From NCBI GenBank assembly GCA_031553595.1, contig JAVBLI010000018.1, positions 17,011-81,010 of the forward strand: a DNA stretch of 64,000 nucleotides. Direction: 5' to 3'. Below, piece by piece: positions 42,487 to 52,090 of the stretch (its first letter is position 1; every line of letters begins with the position of its first letter). This DNA comes from RGIG3701 sp031553595 (lineage in GTDB: Bacteria > Planctomycetota > Planctomycetia > Pirellulales > Thermoguttaceae). A program made the translations under genes and the position numbers. The notes beneath the pieces are model-generated. The model did not search any database and was not told where the DNA came from. It saw nothing but the letters and a program-made list of their open reading frames with translations.

Positions 42487-45400
42487 TTACAGATGCAAAA
42501 AACTGCGGATTTTGTCCAGCGAGGATTTTTTCTTCTTCTCCGGTGGTTTGGGCACCGGTGGCGGTGGCGGCGGCGCTTCCGCCTCCGGCTGTCTCTGAAA
42601 CAGATTCGGCGGCGAAGGAAGGGACGGGAGTTTCGGCCCGTGCGAAGAAGCCGCGTTTTCTTTTTCACCGGCGGCGGATGCCGGTTTCACAGCGGATGCT
42701 CCTCCGGCGCCACGCGGCTGCCCGGCCGACTCTCCGACATGCGCGCGGGAACCGGCCTGCGCATGATGCCCCGCCATGACGGCGTCCGTCGGAAGGGCGG
42801 AATTATCCGGCATTTCCATTCCCTGCGGCGAAATGCTCGCGGGCTGAATGTTCTCCCGAAGAAAACGCGGCCAGTACCCCTCCAGAAAATTGACGCACGA
42901 AACCAGGTCGCCGTGCTGTAAACGCACCCGAAACGCGTCCAGCTGGCGCGCGAGCTCCCGCTGTTCATCCGGGCTGAAATTCATGTCCGAAAGATGAATG
43001 TTATCCAGCCACAGTTCCCCGGCGTCCGTCAGCTCGAAACCCAGCCGCATGTTCGTGACGTTTTCCAGCGGCAGATCATTCACGTGAATGAGGTACGGCG
43101 TCCACTCGCCGCGACCGGACATATCCTGGGGCGTGGGCGTCATGATTCCCTGCGGAAAATGGATCATGGCCGTGCGGCGGTACAGGATGCCGTGATGGTC
43201 GCCTTCCAGGATGACGCGCAGCGGGGATTTTTTCGTCGATTTCCCGGTTTTCACCCAGACGGAAACGGAAACGCGGCCCGTGGCGGTGGTCGTGAACGGC
43301 TGACTCATGATTTTCAGCGGCCCGCCGGAAGACTGCATGTGAAGGGACGCGTTTCCGGAATACGCCGTCTGGCGGTCCAGCCGCGCGCTGCCCTGCGGAA
43401 CGTTCATGGCGGTTTTCGGCACGCTGACATACCACTGCGGAATACTTTCAGCGGCGGTGGAAACATCTTCAAAACTCGCGTTTCGCAGGCCCATGTATAA
43501 TGGCGGGGTTTTCAGGCCGTGCAGACGTCCGTAAAGGTCCAGCGACTGCTGCTGGAAAGCGGCTTCCAGCGAGGACGGAAAGGAAGCCACGGGATCATAA
43601 AGGGCCACGGCCGGGCCTTCCGTCCTGAGCGCCTCCACCTGATACGGTGCCAGCGAAACACGCCAGTACGTACCGCGGACGTCCTGCGCGAGCGTTTCGT
43701 CCCGCTGCGTGCCCAGACGCACCGCGTTTCGCCCCACGGCGGAGGCCGGTTCACCGTAACGCAGGGACGCGTCCGGCTGTAAATACACCATTCCCTCCAG
43801 CGGAAATGGCGTCATATTAATCGCGTAAATGAAATTTTTTCCTCCGCTGACGGTACTGCGGAAAATGATGGGCTGACTCCGCCACTCATCCGTTTTACTC
43901 ATCCGCGCGGGGGCGAAACGCGTGGGCGGTAACTGGCGAATGACCCGAATCGCGCTGCGGATGGCGTCTTCCTGCCCGAGCATGGGCGCCCAACCGCCGT
44001 CCAGAATGACTTGCGCATCCATCATGGCCAGGCTTTCCGCGAAACGGCGCCGATTGGCGGAACCCGCCGGCGTCATGTGTGACATGCCCCACGTGAAGGT
44101 GGGCTGATACGGACTTAAGGCGTCAAAAGCCGGCAGGCGGAGTGTCTCCGGGCGGTGATAAAACGCGGTGGCCAGCGTGTTTTGGGTCTGAAATGTGCGG
44201 TACGTGCCCGGGGCCTGCTGCCATCCCAGACCCGCGGCGCTGGCGGAAAGGTTCCCCCCGGAAACCAGTTTCTGGCACCGCGGAACCACGATTTTCGGAT
44301 CCTTCTGCAAAAATTCCATACAGATCCCGGCCTGCATCAAAATATCCCGGGCGCTGACCTGCTGTCCCGGCTGCGACGAAAGCTGCGGGTGGAGTTCCGG
44401 ATGATTCGCCTCATTCAGAAAATCCGTTCCCGTGAGATACAGTTTCGCCTGCGGAACCCGATTTAACAGGGCGGCCACCTGGCGGTAAAACAGGGCTAAT
44501 TTCGCGGCCCGCCACTGCATCCACGCCGTTTTTCCAGGGCCGGAAGAAAGCGTTTTCACGCGCTGCTCGTACGTGCCCTGAAGATTCATTTTCGTCTCCG
44601 CCACGAACTGCTCCATCGTCACGGGATCCATTCCCCAGTGCGGCGGCGGAAGCACGAAAATGCTTTCATCCGTTAATTGCAGGGAAATTCCGCCGAAAGA
44701 CGGGTGATGCTCATACCGCAGAACGACTTCCGCGACACACGCCAGGATCACCCGCTGCACGCGCGGATGAAGGATGTTATAACGCGGAATGTCTTCCTTT
44801 CCCGCACCCTGCCGAGTGGTCATCTCATTTCCTTCCGCGTCCGTCCAGCGAATCACGCCCGGCTCATGCGCCGCATGCGGATCCGCCATGGGAAATCGCG
44901 CCGCCACTTCCAGCTCCGGAATCGGCGACGAAAAATCCATCATGGGCACGAACGTAATACTTTCCCGGTCACAGAGACGGAAAAGCATTTCCGCCACGTC
45001 TTTCTGGACGAGATCCTGGCCGGTGTTAAAAAATGCTCCGCTGTCAAAGCGCGGCGTGGAACCCAGCATTCGGGACGGATAAATCGTGCTTCCGTCTGCG
45101 TAAATGGAGAGAAACAGGCCGTTATATCCCACGTAATTCAGGTACTCGACCATCCGTTTCGCGCCGTCATGGAATGTGAGCCAGTCGCTGAGCGTGAACT
45201 CCGCGGAGCCGCCGGGCATTTTTGTGGCGGAGAAAAAGTCCGGGAAAATCGGCCTGCAAAACATGGTGGCCACCATCCGTTCCGGGGGCGGTACATGCGC
45301 ACCCGCAGCCGGATTTCCCACCCGCGCGGCATGCCCCGCCGGAATTCCCTGCCCCGCGTACATTCCATTTTCCCCGGGAACGCCGCCAGGATTCATGCCG

Positions 45401-46980
45401 GAGGCCGTTAAAAAATCGGGATCCCTCACCGCCACCGTCGGGTTCACCGCCATCTCGCGCCGCGGCATCAGCCGAGGTAACTGATTCCCCACGGAAAGAA
45501 TACGCATTTTGCCGTAAAACGCGGATTTTTTCGTGTGGCGATTCGTCAGCAGAATAATCGGCGTTTTACTTTTCGGCCAAAAAATAATCCGGTGCCGTTC
45601 CCAGAGCTGGCCATTTTTCGCGTAATTTACCACCGTGGCTGGCACGTCGATTCCGGAATCCACCCCCACGGGGAGAATCGCCCCCGCGGAATTCGGCTCC
45701 AGAATACTGATGCCCAGCGTCTGCTCCACGCCCGCCGGATACTCGATTTCCAGGATGTGCGGCATACCGATCCGTTCAAGCGCCAACGGATACGCTTCCC
45801 AGCAGTACGCCGCGTCCTTTTTCGGGAAACCGGCCTCATCCATTACCCCGGACATCTCCGTGGCAGTGCTGCCCGTTTCCGGAAAGGCGGAAAAAGCGGT
45901 TCGCGAAAAGCCATCCGTCTGCTGTTTCACGGGAAGTTCCATCATGGAGCCCAGTTCCCCGGTAACGATTTTTACATCTCCGCTGCCGATGGCCCCGGTA
46001 TTATTCCGTCCCCAGCGCGGCAACTGAATGAATGAGCGGTTCATCGACTCCCACCATTTCGGACTCGTGGGGTCAATTTCCACCACGCGCGTGGTGGTCA
46101 TCAGGCCGGTATCATCCAGCACCCGCACTTCCGGACTGATGGTGATGAGCTGCACACGCCGCTGCAGGACGATTTTTGTGGGATCCAGCGCGGTGCCGGA
46201 AAGCGGGCCGGAAGTCAGCGGCTTCACCAGCGGTTTCATCAGCGGATTCTCCACGGCATTCGCCGTCACCGTAAACACCACATCATAAACGCCCTCCTCG
46301 CGCGGCAGCGGAATCTCCACCGGTAGCGCCGCTGCGTCATGCCCCGCCGAAAACGCGTACTGCTTTTTATGCAGCTCATACGTTTCCCGCCCGCGGAGCA
46401 TCTGGACGTTCAGCTTCACCTCCGTCTTTTCCGAAATCGGCAGAAAATTCGCCGCCACCTCACACCGGAATGTCTCGCCCGGCTCAAAAACCACATGGTC
46501 GCGCGGCATCCTCACCCGCAGCGCATCTCCGGGAACACGCTTCACGGAAAGGCGATTTCCGTCATCCCGCCCCCCGCCGGGCAGCAGCGGCGCCGAAAAG
46601 CCCTCCGCCAGCAGTTTCCGCAGCGGGATATCCATCCACAGGGCTCCGTCCATTTTCGGATCCCGCGAAAAACGGATTTTCAGCACCCCGTCCTCGCGCC
46701 ACGGCAGCGTGATGTCCGCGCCATTAAAACTCTTGGGATTTTCCTGAGAAACCACCACCTGCCCGCGCACCAGAACGGCCGTCCCCGCCGCGTCCATTTC
46801 CACTCCCAGCGGCGTCAGCTCCGTCACCGGCCCGGACGTGCACACGATCTGGCCGTAAAACGCGTTCGTCTCGCCACCGCCCCACGTAACCCGCACACGA
46901 ATATCCGCCCCGGCGCACACACTGGCGCAAAACACCAGCAGAAGCACACCGAAAGTGGAGAAAATGCGGTAAAAATTCAT
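42487..46980 (-). CDS. Very large exported protein with glycosidase-like TIM-barrel region
   Basis: This 1497-residue protein begins with a signal peptide (cleavage near SVCAGA, residue 24). Residues 150-270 look like immunoglobulin/beta-sandwich strands. The middle (about 590-1000) has features of family-10-like or alpha-amylase-superfamily TIM barrels: TFHDGAKRMVEYLNYVGYNGLFLSIYADG, ITFVPMMDFSSP, FGGISLQLTDES and AKLYLTGTDFLN. Residues 1180-1330 resemble a carbohydrate-binding jelly roll (NASFEDVS... SGNASLHMQSSGGPLKI... LWLDNIHLSD). The tail is Pro/Ala-rich and ends in a basic KKKKSSLDKIRSFLHL. It probably acts on polysaccharide at the cell surface. The catalytic acids cannot be assigned with confidence. 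Confidence 0.75.
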   Translation of the reverse strand: MNFYRIFSTFGVLLLVFCASVCAGADIRVRVTWGGGETNAFYGQIVCTSGPVTELTPLGVEMDAAGTAVLVRGQVVVSQENPKSFNGADITLPWREDGVLKIRFSRDPKMDGALWMDIPLRKLLAEGFSAPLLPGGGRDDGNRLSVKRVPGDALRVRMPRDHVVFEPGETFRCEVAANFLPISEKTEVKLNVQMLRGRETYELHKKQYAFSAGHDAAALPVEIPLPREEGVYDVVFTVTANAVENPLMKPLVKPLTSGPLSGTALDPTKIVLQRRVQLITISPEVRVLDDTGLMTTTRVVEIDPTSPKWWESMNRSFIQLPRWGRNNTGAIGSGDVKIVTGELGSMMELPVKQQTDGFSRTAFSAFPETGSTATEMSGVMDEAGFPKKDAAYCWEAYPLALERIGMPHILEIEYPAGVEQTLGISILEPNSAGAILPVGVDSGIDVPATVVNYAKNGQLWERHRIIFWPKSKTPIILLTNRHTKKSAFYGKMRILSVGNQLPRLMPRREMAVNPTVAVRDPDFLTASGMNPGGVPGENGMYAGQGIPAGHAARVGNPAAGAHVPPPERMVATMFCRPIFPDFFSATKMPGGSAEFTLSDWLTFHDGAKRMVEYLNYVGYNGLFLSIYADGSTIYPSRMLGSTPRFDSGAFFNTGQDLVQKDVAEMLFRLCDRESITFVPMMDFSSPIPELEVAARFPMADPHAAHEPGVIRWTDAEGNEMTTRQGAGKEDIPRYNILHPRVQRVILACVAEVVLRYEHHPSFGGISLQLTDESIFVLPPPHWGMDPVTMEQFVAETKMNLQGTYEQRVKTLSSGPGKTAWMQWRAAKLALFYRQVAALLNRVPQAKLYLTGTDFLNEANHPELHPQLSSQPGQQVSARDILMQAGICMEFLQKDPKIVVPRCQKLVSGGNLSASAAGLGWQQAPGTYRTFQTQNTLATAFYHRPETLRLPAFDALSPYQPTFTWGMSHMTPAGSANRRRFAESLAMMDAQVILDGGWAPMLGQEDAIRSAIRVIRQLPPTRFAPARMSKTDEWRSQPIIFRSTVSGGKNFIYAINMTPFPLEGMVYLQPDASLRYGEPASAVGRNAVRLGTQRDETLAQDVRGTYWRVSLAPYQVEALRTEGPAVALYDPVASFPSSLEAAFQQQSLDLYGRLHGLKTPPLYMGLRNASFEDVSTAAESIPQWYVSVPKTAMNVPQGSARLDRQTAYSGNASLHMQSSGGPLKIMSQPFTTTATGRVSVSVWVKTGKSTKKSPLRVILEGDHHGILYRRTAMIHFPQGIMTPTPQDMSGRGEWTPYLIHVNDLPLENVTNMRLGFELTDAGELWLDNIHLSDMNFSPDEQRELARQLDAFRVRLQHGDLVSCVNFLEGYWPRFLRENIQPASISPQGMEMPDNSALPTDAVMAGHHAQAGSRAHVGESAGQPRGAGGASAVKPASAAGEKENAASSHGPKLPSLPSPPNLFQRQPEAEAPPPPPPVPKPPEKKKKSSLDKIRSFLHL

Positions 46981-47147
46981 GAAAATGGCGGAAATGTAAG
47001 TGAAACGGATGCGCAGAATGCCGCGCTCTAATAATATTCTCGCGCATTATAGAGAAATATGAAATTTTACGCCAGAGCAAAAATTCAGAAAATAATCACT
47101 TCACGTGATTACTCGAAAGATTATTAAATTCACTCCAAATTTTTTCA

Positions 47148-47236
47148 CCACAGAGATCACAGGGAGCACAGAGAAAGGAAAAAAATATTTGAAATAAATT
47201 TTTTTCTGTGATCTCGGTGCTCTCTGTGGTGAATAA
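47148..47236. repeat. CACAGAG-type hairpin repeat, copy A
   Basis: TTCACCACAGAGATCACAGG...GCACAGAGAAAGG pairs with the later TCTGTGATCTCGG...GCTCTCTGTGGTGAA around an AT-rich loop. It lies in the 288-base gap between two minus-strand exported-protein genes. The same theme recurs at 51988-52085. Confidence 0.85.
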
Positions 47237-47268
47237 ATCTGTGGTCAGAAAAAAAGTGGGGAGTGATT

Positions 47269-48567
47269 TTACCGCCGCGCGGTGGAAGTTAAATCCCGAA
47301 TTTCGCGCGCCACCAGATTATACGCCCGGTGATCGGTCAGGTACGTCCGTGTCCCGGCGACTCCCACCCGCATGCCCACGAAAGACGCCAGGTCTTTCCC
47401 CGGAGAAGGCGTAACATAACAGCGGACATTCCCCTGCTCATCCACCAGCGCATACCGCGGCATGCTCAGATCTTTCAGCTCCCGCGGCTGGGTGGGCTGC
47501 AGGATGCCTTCATAATCGTAACGGCCGGGCATATTCGAATACGGCGCGGCCATGGGCGGCTCCACCGTCTGCGAGATTTCCTCCGTGCGAACATCCGGAA
47601 AAGGCGTAATCGTCCGCGGCGGCACGATGATCGCTCCGCCGGGCGGGGAAGTGCCGGCAAGCATGGGCCGATCCGCCTGCGCGTCCGACTCCATCCGCAG
47701 CAACTCCCGCTTTTTTCGCCGGACCGTATCCGCCTGGAGAATTTTATCACGCACCTGCGCAACCTGATCTTTCTGAATGTCCGTCTCCGCGCGGTTCATG
47801 AGGGCGTTCGCACGCATCAAGAGCCCCGGCGTGTCCCACTGAGCTGCGTCATAATTCGCCATGATCCGTGACAGATCCGCGTCCAGGAAATTCAGATGCC
47901 GCATAAAATTCTGAGTGTGCTGGCCGGTGCCTGCCGCGCCGGCTGTTCCCACCTGAGGGCCTTTTCCGTCACCATTACCGCCGGCGCCTGCCGCCGTGCC
48001 GGCATTCACGCCCGGTATGCCGCTTTCCACCTGACGGGCCGCGGGCGCGGAAAGATATTTCTCCTGCACCCACCGGAACTCGCCACTGGGCGGAGAAATT
48101 TTGCACCACTGCCCCTGCGCGGAAAGATCCTCCTGAAGCTCCACGATTTTCCCGGTCCGCAGCGTCACCATGATCTGCGTCCGCTCTGCCGGCACGAGTT
48201 TACTGCCCACACGGGAGGCCACGTCATCACTGGTGATTTTCGCCAGCCCATCCCCCAGCGGCTGGACGTACTGCCGGGCCACCCACGAAAAACTCCCAGC
48301 CGGCGGACGAATCGCGCACCACCCGCCGGGAGCATGTTTATACACTTCCACACTGTCGCCTCGCTGAAAAACATCCGTGGTATAATACGTACTTCCCGGC
48401 CCGCTGTAAATATAAACGCTGTCATCATTAATGACGGCCGTGTAAGGAAAATCCTCTGCATGCGTCACGCCAGCCAGCACAAAACAGGCCATCAGCGCGA
48501 AACAGACCGCCGGCACAGCGAGTGAATGACGGGTTAAAAACGGTATCTTTTCAGGCAAAAATCGCAT
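47269..48567 (-). CDS. Exported SH3-domain protein
   Basis: This 432-residue protein has a signal peptide (SLAVPAVCFALMACFVLAGVTHA, cleavage near residue 37) and two bacterial SH3 domains: residues about 40-105 (AVINDDSVYIYSGPGSTYYTT... GWCAIRPP) and 120-175 (IMVTLRTGKIVELQE... GQWCKISPP). Such domains often bind cell-wall or peptide ligands. Residues 220-300 form a helical segment and the remainder is Pro-rich. The start at 48567 follows GGAGAAG and gives a normal signal peptide; an upstream ATG is rejected. Function is unknown beyond an envelope role. Confidence 0.83.
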   Translation of the reverse strand: MRFLPEKIPFLTRHSLAVPAVCFALMACFVLAGVTHAEDFPYTAVINDDSVYIYSGPGSTYYTTDVFQRGDSVEVYKHAPGGWCAIRPPAGSFSWVARQYVQPLGDGLAKITSDDVASRVGSKLVPAERTQIMVTLRTGKIVELQEDLSAQGQWCKISPPSGEFRWVQEKYLSAPAARQVESGIPGVNAGTAAGAGGNGDGKGPQVGTAGAAGTGQHTQNFMRHLNFLDADLSRIMANYDAAQWDTPGLLMRANALMNRAETDIQKDQVAQVRDKILQADTVRRKKRELLRMESDAQADRPMLAGTSPPGGAIIVPPRTITPFPDVRTEEISQTVEPPMAAPYSNMPGRYDYEGILQPTQPRELKDLSMPRYALVDEQGNVRCYVTPSPGKDLASFVGMRVGVAGTRTYLTDHRAYNLVAREIRDLTSTARR

Positions 48568-48688
48568 TTCGTTTCTTCTCCGCGAGAAAAATCGGTGAGT
48601 ATCCCACATAATTTCAGGTTTTACGCAGGGATATTAGCCGGAAACGGATTTTGTCGCAAGAGCGATTTTTGTGGCGGACGAGAATCAT

Positions 48689-50077
48689 TTACCCCCGAAT
48701 CGCCGCGATGATTTTATCCACGTCATTTTCCACGGGAATCGGGTGGTTCGCGAACTCCGCGGTGCGCACGCCGTGCGGCGTGAGTTTTTCCTCGAATTTC
48801 GCGGCATTCCCGCTGTGGTACGCAACGGTCACATCCGGGTCTTTTAACTGATGCCCGGTCAGGATGCACACCACGCGCTCATCCGGCGAGATCACACCTT
48901 CCTCGCGCAAAAGTTTCGCGCCCGCCACACTCGCGGCACTGGCCGGCTCACACCCCAGCCCGGTGGCACCCACCTGCGATTTCGCGTCCACGATTTTCTG
49001 GTCGTCCACTTCCCGCACCACGCCGTTACACCACTCCAGCGCCCGCAGACATTTCTCCAGATTCACGGGGCGGTTAATTTCGATGGCGCTTGCTAGCGTG
49101 GACGCACGGCGGTTTTGGCGGTTCATTTCCGCGAAAAATGCGTTTATCTTCGCTCGGTCCGGACTGCCGGCATTCCACCGGACGCCCTGTTTTTCGTAAA
49201 GCTGGTAAAGCGTGTTTGCGCCCGCCGCGTTTATCACCGCCAGACGCGGGATGCGGTCTATCAGGCCCAGCATTTTCAGCTCGTGAAACGCCTTTCCGAA
49301 AGCGCTCGAATTTCCCAAATTTCCACCCGGCACGACGATCCAGTCCGGCACCTGCCACCCAAGCGCCTCCAGCACGCGGAACATAATCGTTTTCTGACCC
49401 TCCAGCCGGAACGGGTTCACGCTGTTCACCAGATACAGCCCGAGTTTTTTGGACACGTCCTGCACCTGCTTCATGGCGTCATCAAAATCGCCGAAAATCT
49501 GGAGCGTTTTCGCGCCGTAATCCAGCGCCTGGGAGAGTTTTCCATAAGCGATTTTTCCGCTGCCGATGAAAATGACGGCTTTCATCAGCCGGGTGCATCC
49601 GCAGTAAAGCGCCAGAGACGCGCTGGTGTTCCCGGTGGACGCACACGCCGCGGCGGTGGCCCCCATGAGTTTCGCGTGCGTGACCGCCGCCACCATCCCG
49701 TTATCCTTAAAACTCCCGGACGGATTCATGCCCTCATACTGCAAAAACAGGTTCCCGGCCTGCATTCCCACATACTCCGCCACGCCCGGTGCCTGCTGCA
49801 AGAGCGTCTGGCCTTCCCCGATCGTCAGGCAGCGCTCCAGCTCCGTAAACGGCAGCAGATCCTGAAACCGCCACACGCCGCTGAAGCGCTGCGGTACATT
49901 CCGCTGACTCCAGTATCTCTCGAAAAACGCCAGATTCCCCGGCATCGGAAGCTTATCCCACTCATACTGCACGTCCAGCAGATTCCCGCACGTGGGGCAC
50001 GCCGTTAGGGTCTCATCCACCGAAAAAGTCGCGCCGCAGCGGGGATCGATACATTTTTGGAACGCGTGATTCGCCAT
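48689..50077 (-). CDS. thrC: Threonine synthase
   Basis: This 462-residue PLP enzyme converts O-phosphohomoserine to threonine. The PLP lysine lies in NPSGSFKDNGM, the phosphate-binding loop is PGGNLGN, and ACASTGNTSASLA matches the family. The N terminus carries a small zinc-ribbon-like Cys set (CIDPRCG and CPTC), as in class II threonine synthases. The start at 50077 (MANHAFQKC) is preferred over one seven codons upstream. With the aspartate kinase gene it gives two steps of the aspartate-threonine pathway in this window, though not adjacent. Confidence 0.93.
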   Translation of the reverse strand: MANHAFQKCIDPRCGATFSVDETLTACPTCGNLLDVQYEWDKLPMPGNLAFFERYWSQRNVPQRFSGVWRFQDLLPFTELERCLTIGEGQTLLQQAPGVAEYVGMQAGNLFLQYEGMNPSGSFKDNGMVAAVTHAKLMGATAAACASTGNTSASLALYCGCTRLMKAVIFIGSGKIAYGKLSQALDYGAKTLQIFGDFDDAMKQVQDVSKKLGLYLVNSVNPFRLEGQKTIMFRVLEALGWQVPDWIVVPGGNLGNSSAFGKAFHELKMLGLIDRIPRLAVINAAGANTLYQLYEKQGVRWNAGSPDRAKINAFFAEMNRQNRRASTLASAIEINRPVNLEKCLRALEWCNGVVREVDDQKIVDAKSQVGATGLGCEPASAASVAGAKLLREEGVISPDERVVCILTGHQLKDPDVTVAYHSGNAAKFEEKLTPHGVRTAEFANHPIPVENDVDKIIAAIRG

Positions 50078-50224
50078 TTTATTTCTTTCTATTACCAATT
50101 AACCAGGATTTACTCCCTAATATTAATGACAGATACTTACCGAAAAAGTATACCGGAATCCGCCCCGCGCGGCAAGGAGGGATTCACGCATGCGGGTTTA
50201 TGGGGTAAAATGAAAGAGAGTTTT

Positions 50225-50285
50225 CGTGCATTTCAACGAAATTTCCGTTCCCGTCCCAGAGGGACGAAATGTTTATAGAAAGCAG
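50225..50285. repeat. Short REP-like hairpin element
   Basis: CGTCCCAGAGGGACG (about 50252-50265) is a perfect short hairpin flanked by CGAAATTTCCG and AAATGTTTATAGAAA. A TTTCGTCCCTCTGGGAC motif with TTTATAGAAA is reminiscent of REP sequences seen in other phyla. Only this copy was found here. Confidence 0.45.
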
Positions 50286-50305
50286 AATGCCATTAAATAA
50301 TTTCC

Positions 50306-51985
50306 ATGAACGCCACAAAAAATTCTCCCGAAAACACGCCGGAAACCTGCCGGGTTCATATTCTTCCGCACGGACTCACGCGGACGGTACCGAAAAATGT
50401 CCGGCTTTCGGACGTCCTGCACAATTTTTTGGCGGAAAATGAATGGTTTACGCCAAATACTCGCTGGCAGACGGCGTGTGGCGGGCGAGGAACCTGCAAA
50501 AAATGCGGCGTGACAGTTTTTTTCGGGGACATTTCCGGCGGCGCTACGGAAAATGGCGAAAACGGCGTGTTTCAGCTGGCGTGCCAGACCCGTGTCACCG
50601 GGGACATGACGGTGCTGCTGCCGCTGGAGGAAAATTCGCAGGGATACGCGGATTCCACATATATTCTCACGTGGGCGGAGCATGAAAACCTGAAATCCTC
50701 CGCTGCTGTGCATTTCCCGCAGGATGCGCAGCCAGCCGTGGCCGTGGATCTGGGCACCACAACACTTGTGCTTTCCGTCCTGAAAAACGGAGAATCGGCA
50801 TTCACCGCCGCCCGGGGAAATCCGCTGCGGCGTTTCGGAGCAGACGTCATTTCGCGTATCCAGTACGCGTCCACACACCCCGGCGGAACGGCGGAAATGC
50901 AGGGCGTGCTGCTGACGGCACTCGGGCGGATGCTCCGGGAAGCGTGTGAAAATGCGGGCGTCGCGCCGGAAGAAATAACGAAAATCGTGCTGGCCGGGAA
51001 CACGGTCATGGAGCAGATCTTCCTCGGGCTGGACGTCACGCCGCTGGGGCGGTTTCCGTTCACGCCGGCTGCGGATTTTCAGGTGGAAAACCGTGCGGCG
51101 GACGCGTGCTTCGGAGAAAATCTGACCGCCGGGTGGAATCTGCGTGCGGAGACGGAAATTGCTCTTTTCCCCTGCATTTCCGGTTTCGTGGGCGGAGACA
51201 TCACCGCGGGAATCGCCGCGTCCGGGTTTCTGAAGCAGGCGGGGTGCACGCTTTTCATGGACGTGGGCACGAATGGCGAGCTAGTGCTTTTCACCCCCGA
51301 AAAAACGCTCGCATGCGCCACCGCCGCCGGCCCGGCTTTCGAAGGAGCGCAAATCACCCACGGCATGACCGCGCAGCCGGGAGCCGTGGAGCACGTAAAA
51401 ATCGGTGAAAATGGAGAAATTCTGGAATTACGCACCATTTCGGACGCTCCCCCGCGCGGCATCTGTGGTTCCGGTCTGGTGGATCTCACGGCCGAGCTGC
51501 TGCGAAACGGTCTTCTCACGCCGGACGGAAAATTGCACACACCGGACGGGCGATTTTACCTGACACGGAATGAAAAACAAAGCGGGAATTTGTCGCCGAA
51601 CGAAAATTTGTACATCTCACAGGCCGACATCCGCCAGATTCAGCTCGCGGCGGGCGCGATCTCCACTGGCATTCGCATCCTGCTGGAACGCTGTGGAATC
51701 GGCGCAAAAGATCTCTCCGGTCTCTGGCTGGCCGGGGGATTCGGGCATCACCTGCGTCTGGAAAATGTACGGCGAATCGGACTTATCCCCGCCGCCATCC
51801 CGGTGGAGAAAATCCGATTTCTGGGAAACACTTCCCTCCACGGGGCGAAAATGGCGGCTTTATCCCCCCACTTCCGGCAGGAAACGCTCCGCATTCCGGA
51901 CCACATCCCCGCCGTGGACCTTTCTCAGGACACACATTTTTCAGATTATTTCATGGAATCCATGATCTTCCCGGGCGAGGATTAA
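50306..51985 (+). CDS. Ferredoxin-ASKHA ATPase, reductive activator of corrinoid proteins (RACE/RamA-like)
   Basis: This 559-residue protein has an N-terminal 2Fe-2S ferredoxin domain with ligands Cys58, Cys64, Cys67 (ACGGRGTCKKC) and Cys93. It is followed by an acetate/sugar-kinase-Hsp70-type domain: VAVDLGTTTLVLS, FGADVISRIQ, LFMDVGTNGELVLF and GAISTGIRILLERCG. This layout defines activators that use ATP to reduce Co(II) corrinoids in methyltransferase systems. No corrinoid protein or methyltransferase lies nearby, so the partner is elsewhere or the role differs (a MetH activator, for instance). No Shine-Dalgarno is visible. A CACAGAG hairpin follows the stop directly. Confidence 0.85.
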   Translation: MNATKNSPENTPETCRVHILPHGLTRTVPKNVRLSDVLHNFLAENEWFTPNTRWQTACGGRGTCKKCGVTVFFGDISGGATENGENGVFQLACQTRVTGDMTVLLPLEENSQGYADSTYILTWAEHENLKSSAAVHFPQDAQPAVAVDLGTTTLVLSVLKNGESAFTAARGNPLRRFGADVISRIQYASTHPGGTAEMQGVLLTALGRMLREACENAGVAPEEITKIVLAGNTVMEQIFLGLDVTPLGRFPFTPAADFQVENRAADACFGENLTAGWNLRAETEIALFPCISGFVGGDITAGIAASGFLKQAGCTLFMDVGTNGELVLFTPEKTLACATAAGPAFEGAQITHGMTAQPGAVEHVKIGENGEILELRTISDAPPRGICGSGLVDLTAELLRNGLLTPDGKLHTPDGRFYLTRNEKQSGNLSPNENLYISQADIRQIQLAAGAISTGIRILLERCGIGAKDLSGLWLAGGFGHHLRLENVRRIGLIPAAIPVEKIRFLGNTSLHGAKMAALSPHFRQETLRIPDHIPAVDLSQDTHFSDYFMESMIFPGED

Positions 51986-51987
51986 AA

Positions 51988-52085
51988 TTTCACCACAGAG
52001 AGCATAGGGGACACAGAGAGAAAAAAAGCGTACTTCTTATCTCTCCGTGACCTCTGTGCTCTCCGCGGTGAAAAAAATCCGTGGT
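51988..52085. repeat. CACAGAG-type hairpin repeat, copy B
   Basis: TTTCACCACAGAGAGCATAGG and GGACACAGAGAG pair with the later CTCTCCGTGACC and CTCTGTGCTCTCCGCGGTGAAA. It lies between convergent genes, immediately after the RACE-like gene stop. Confidence 0.85.
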
Positions 52086-52090
52086 ATTTT

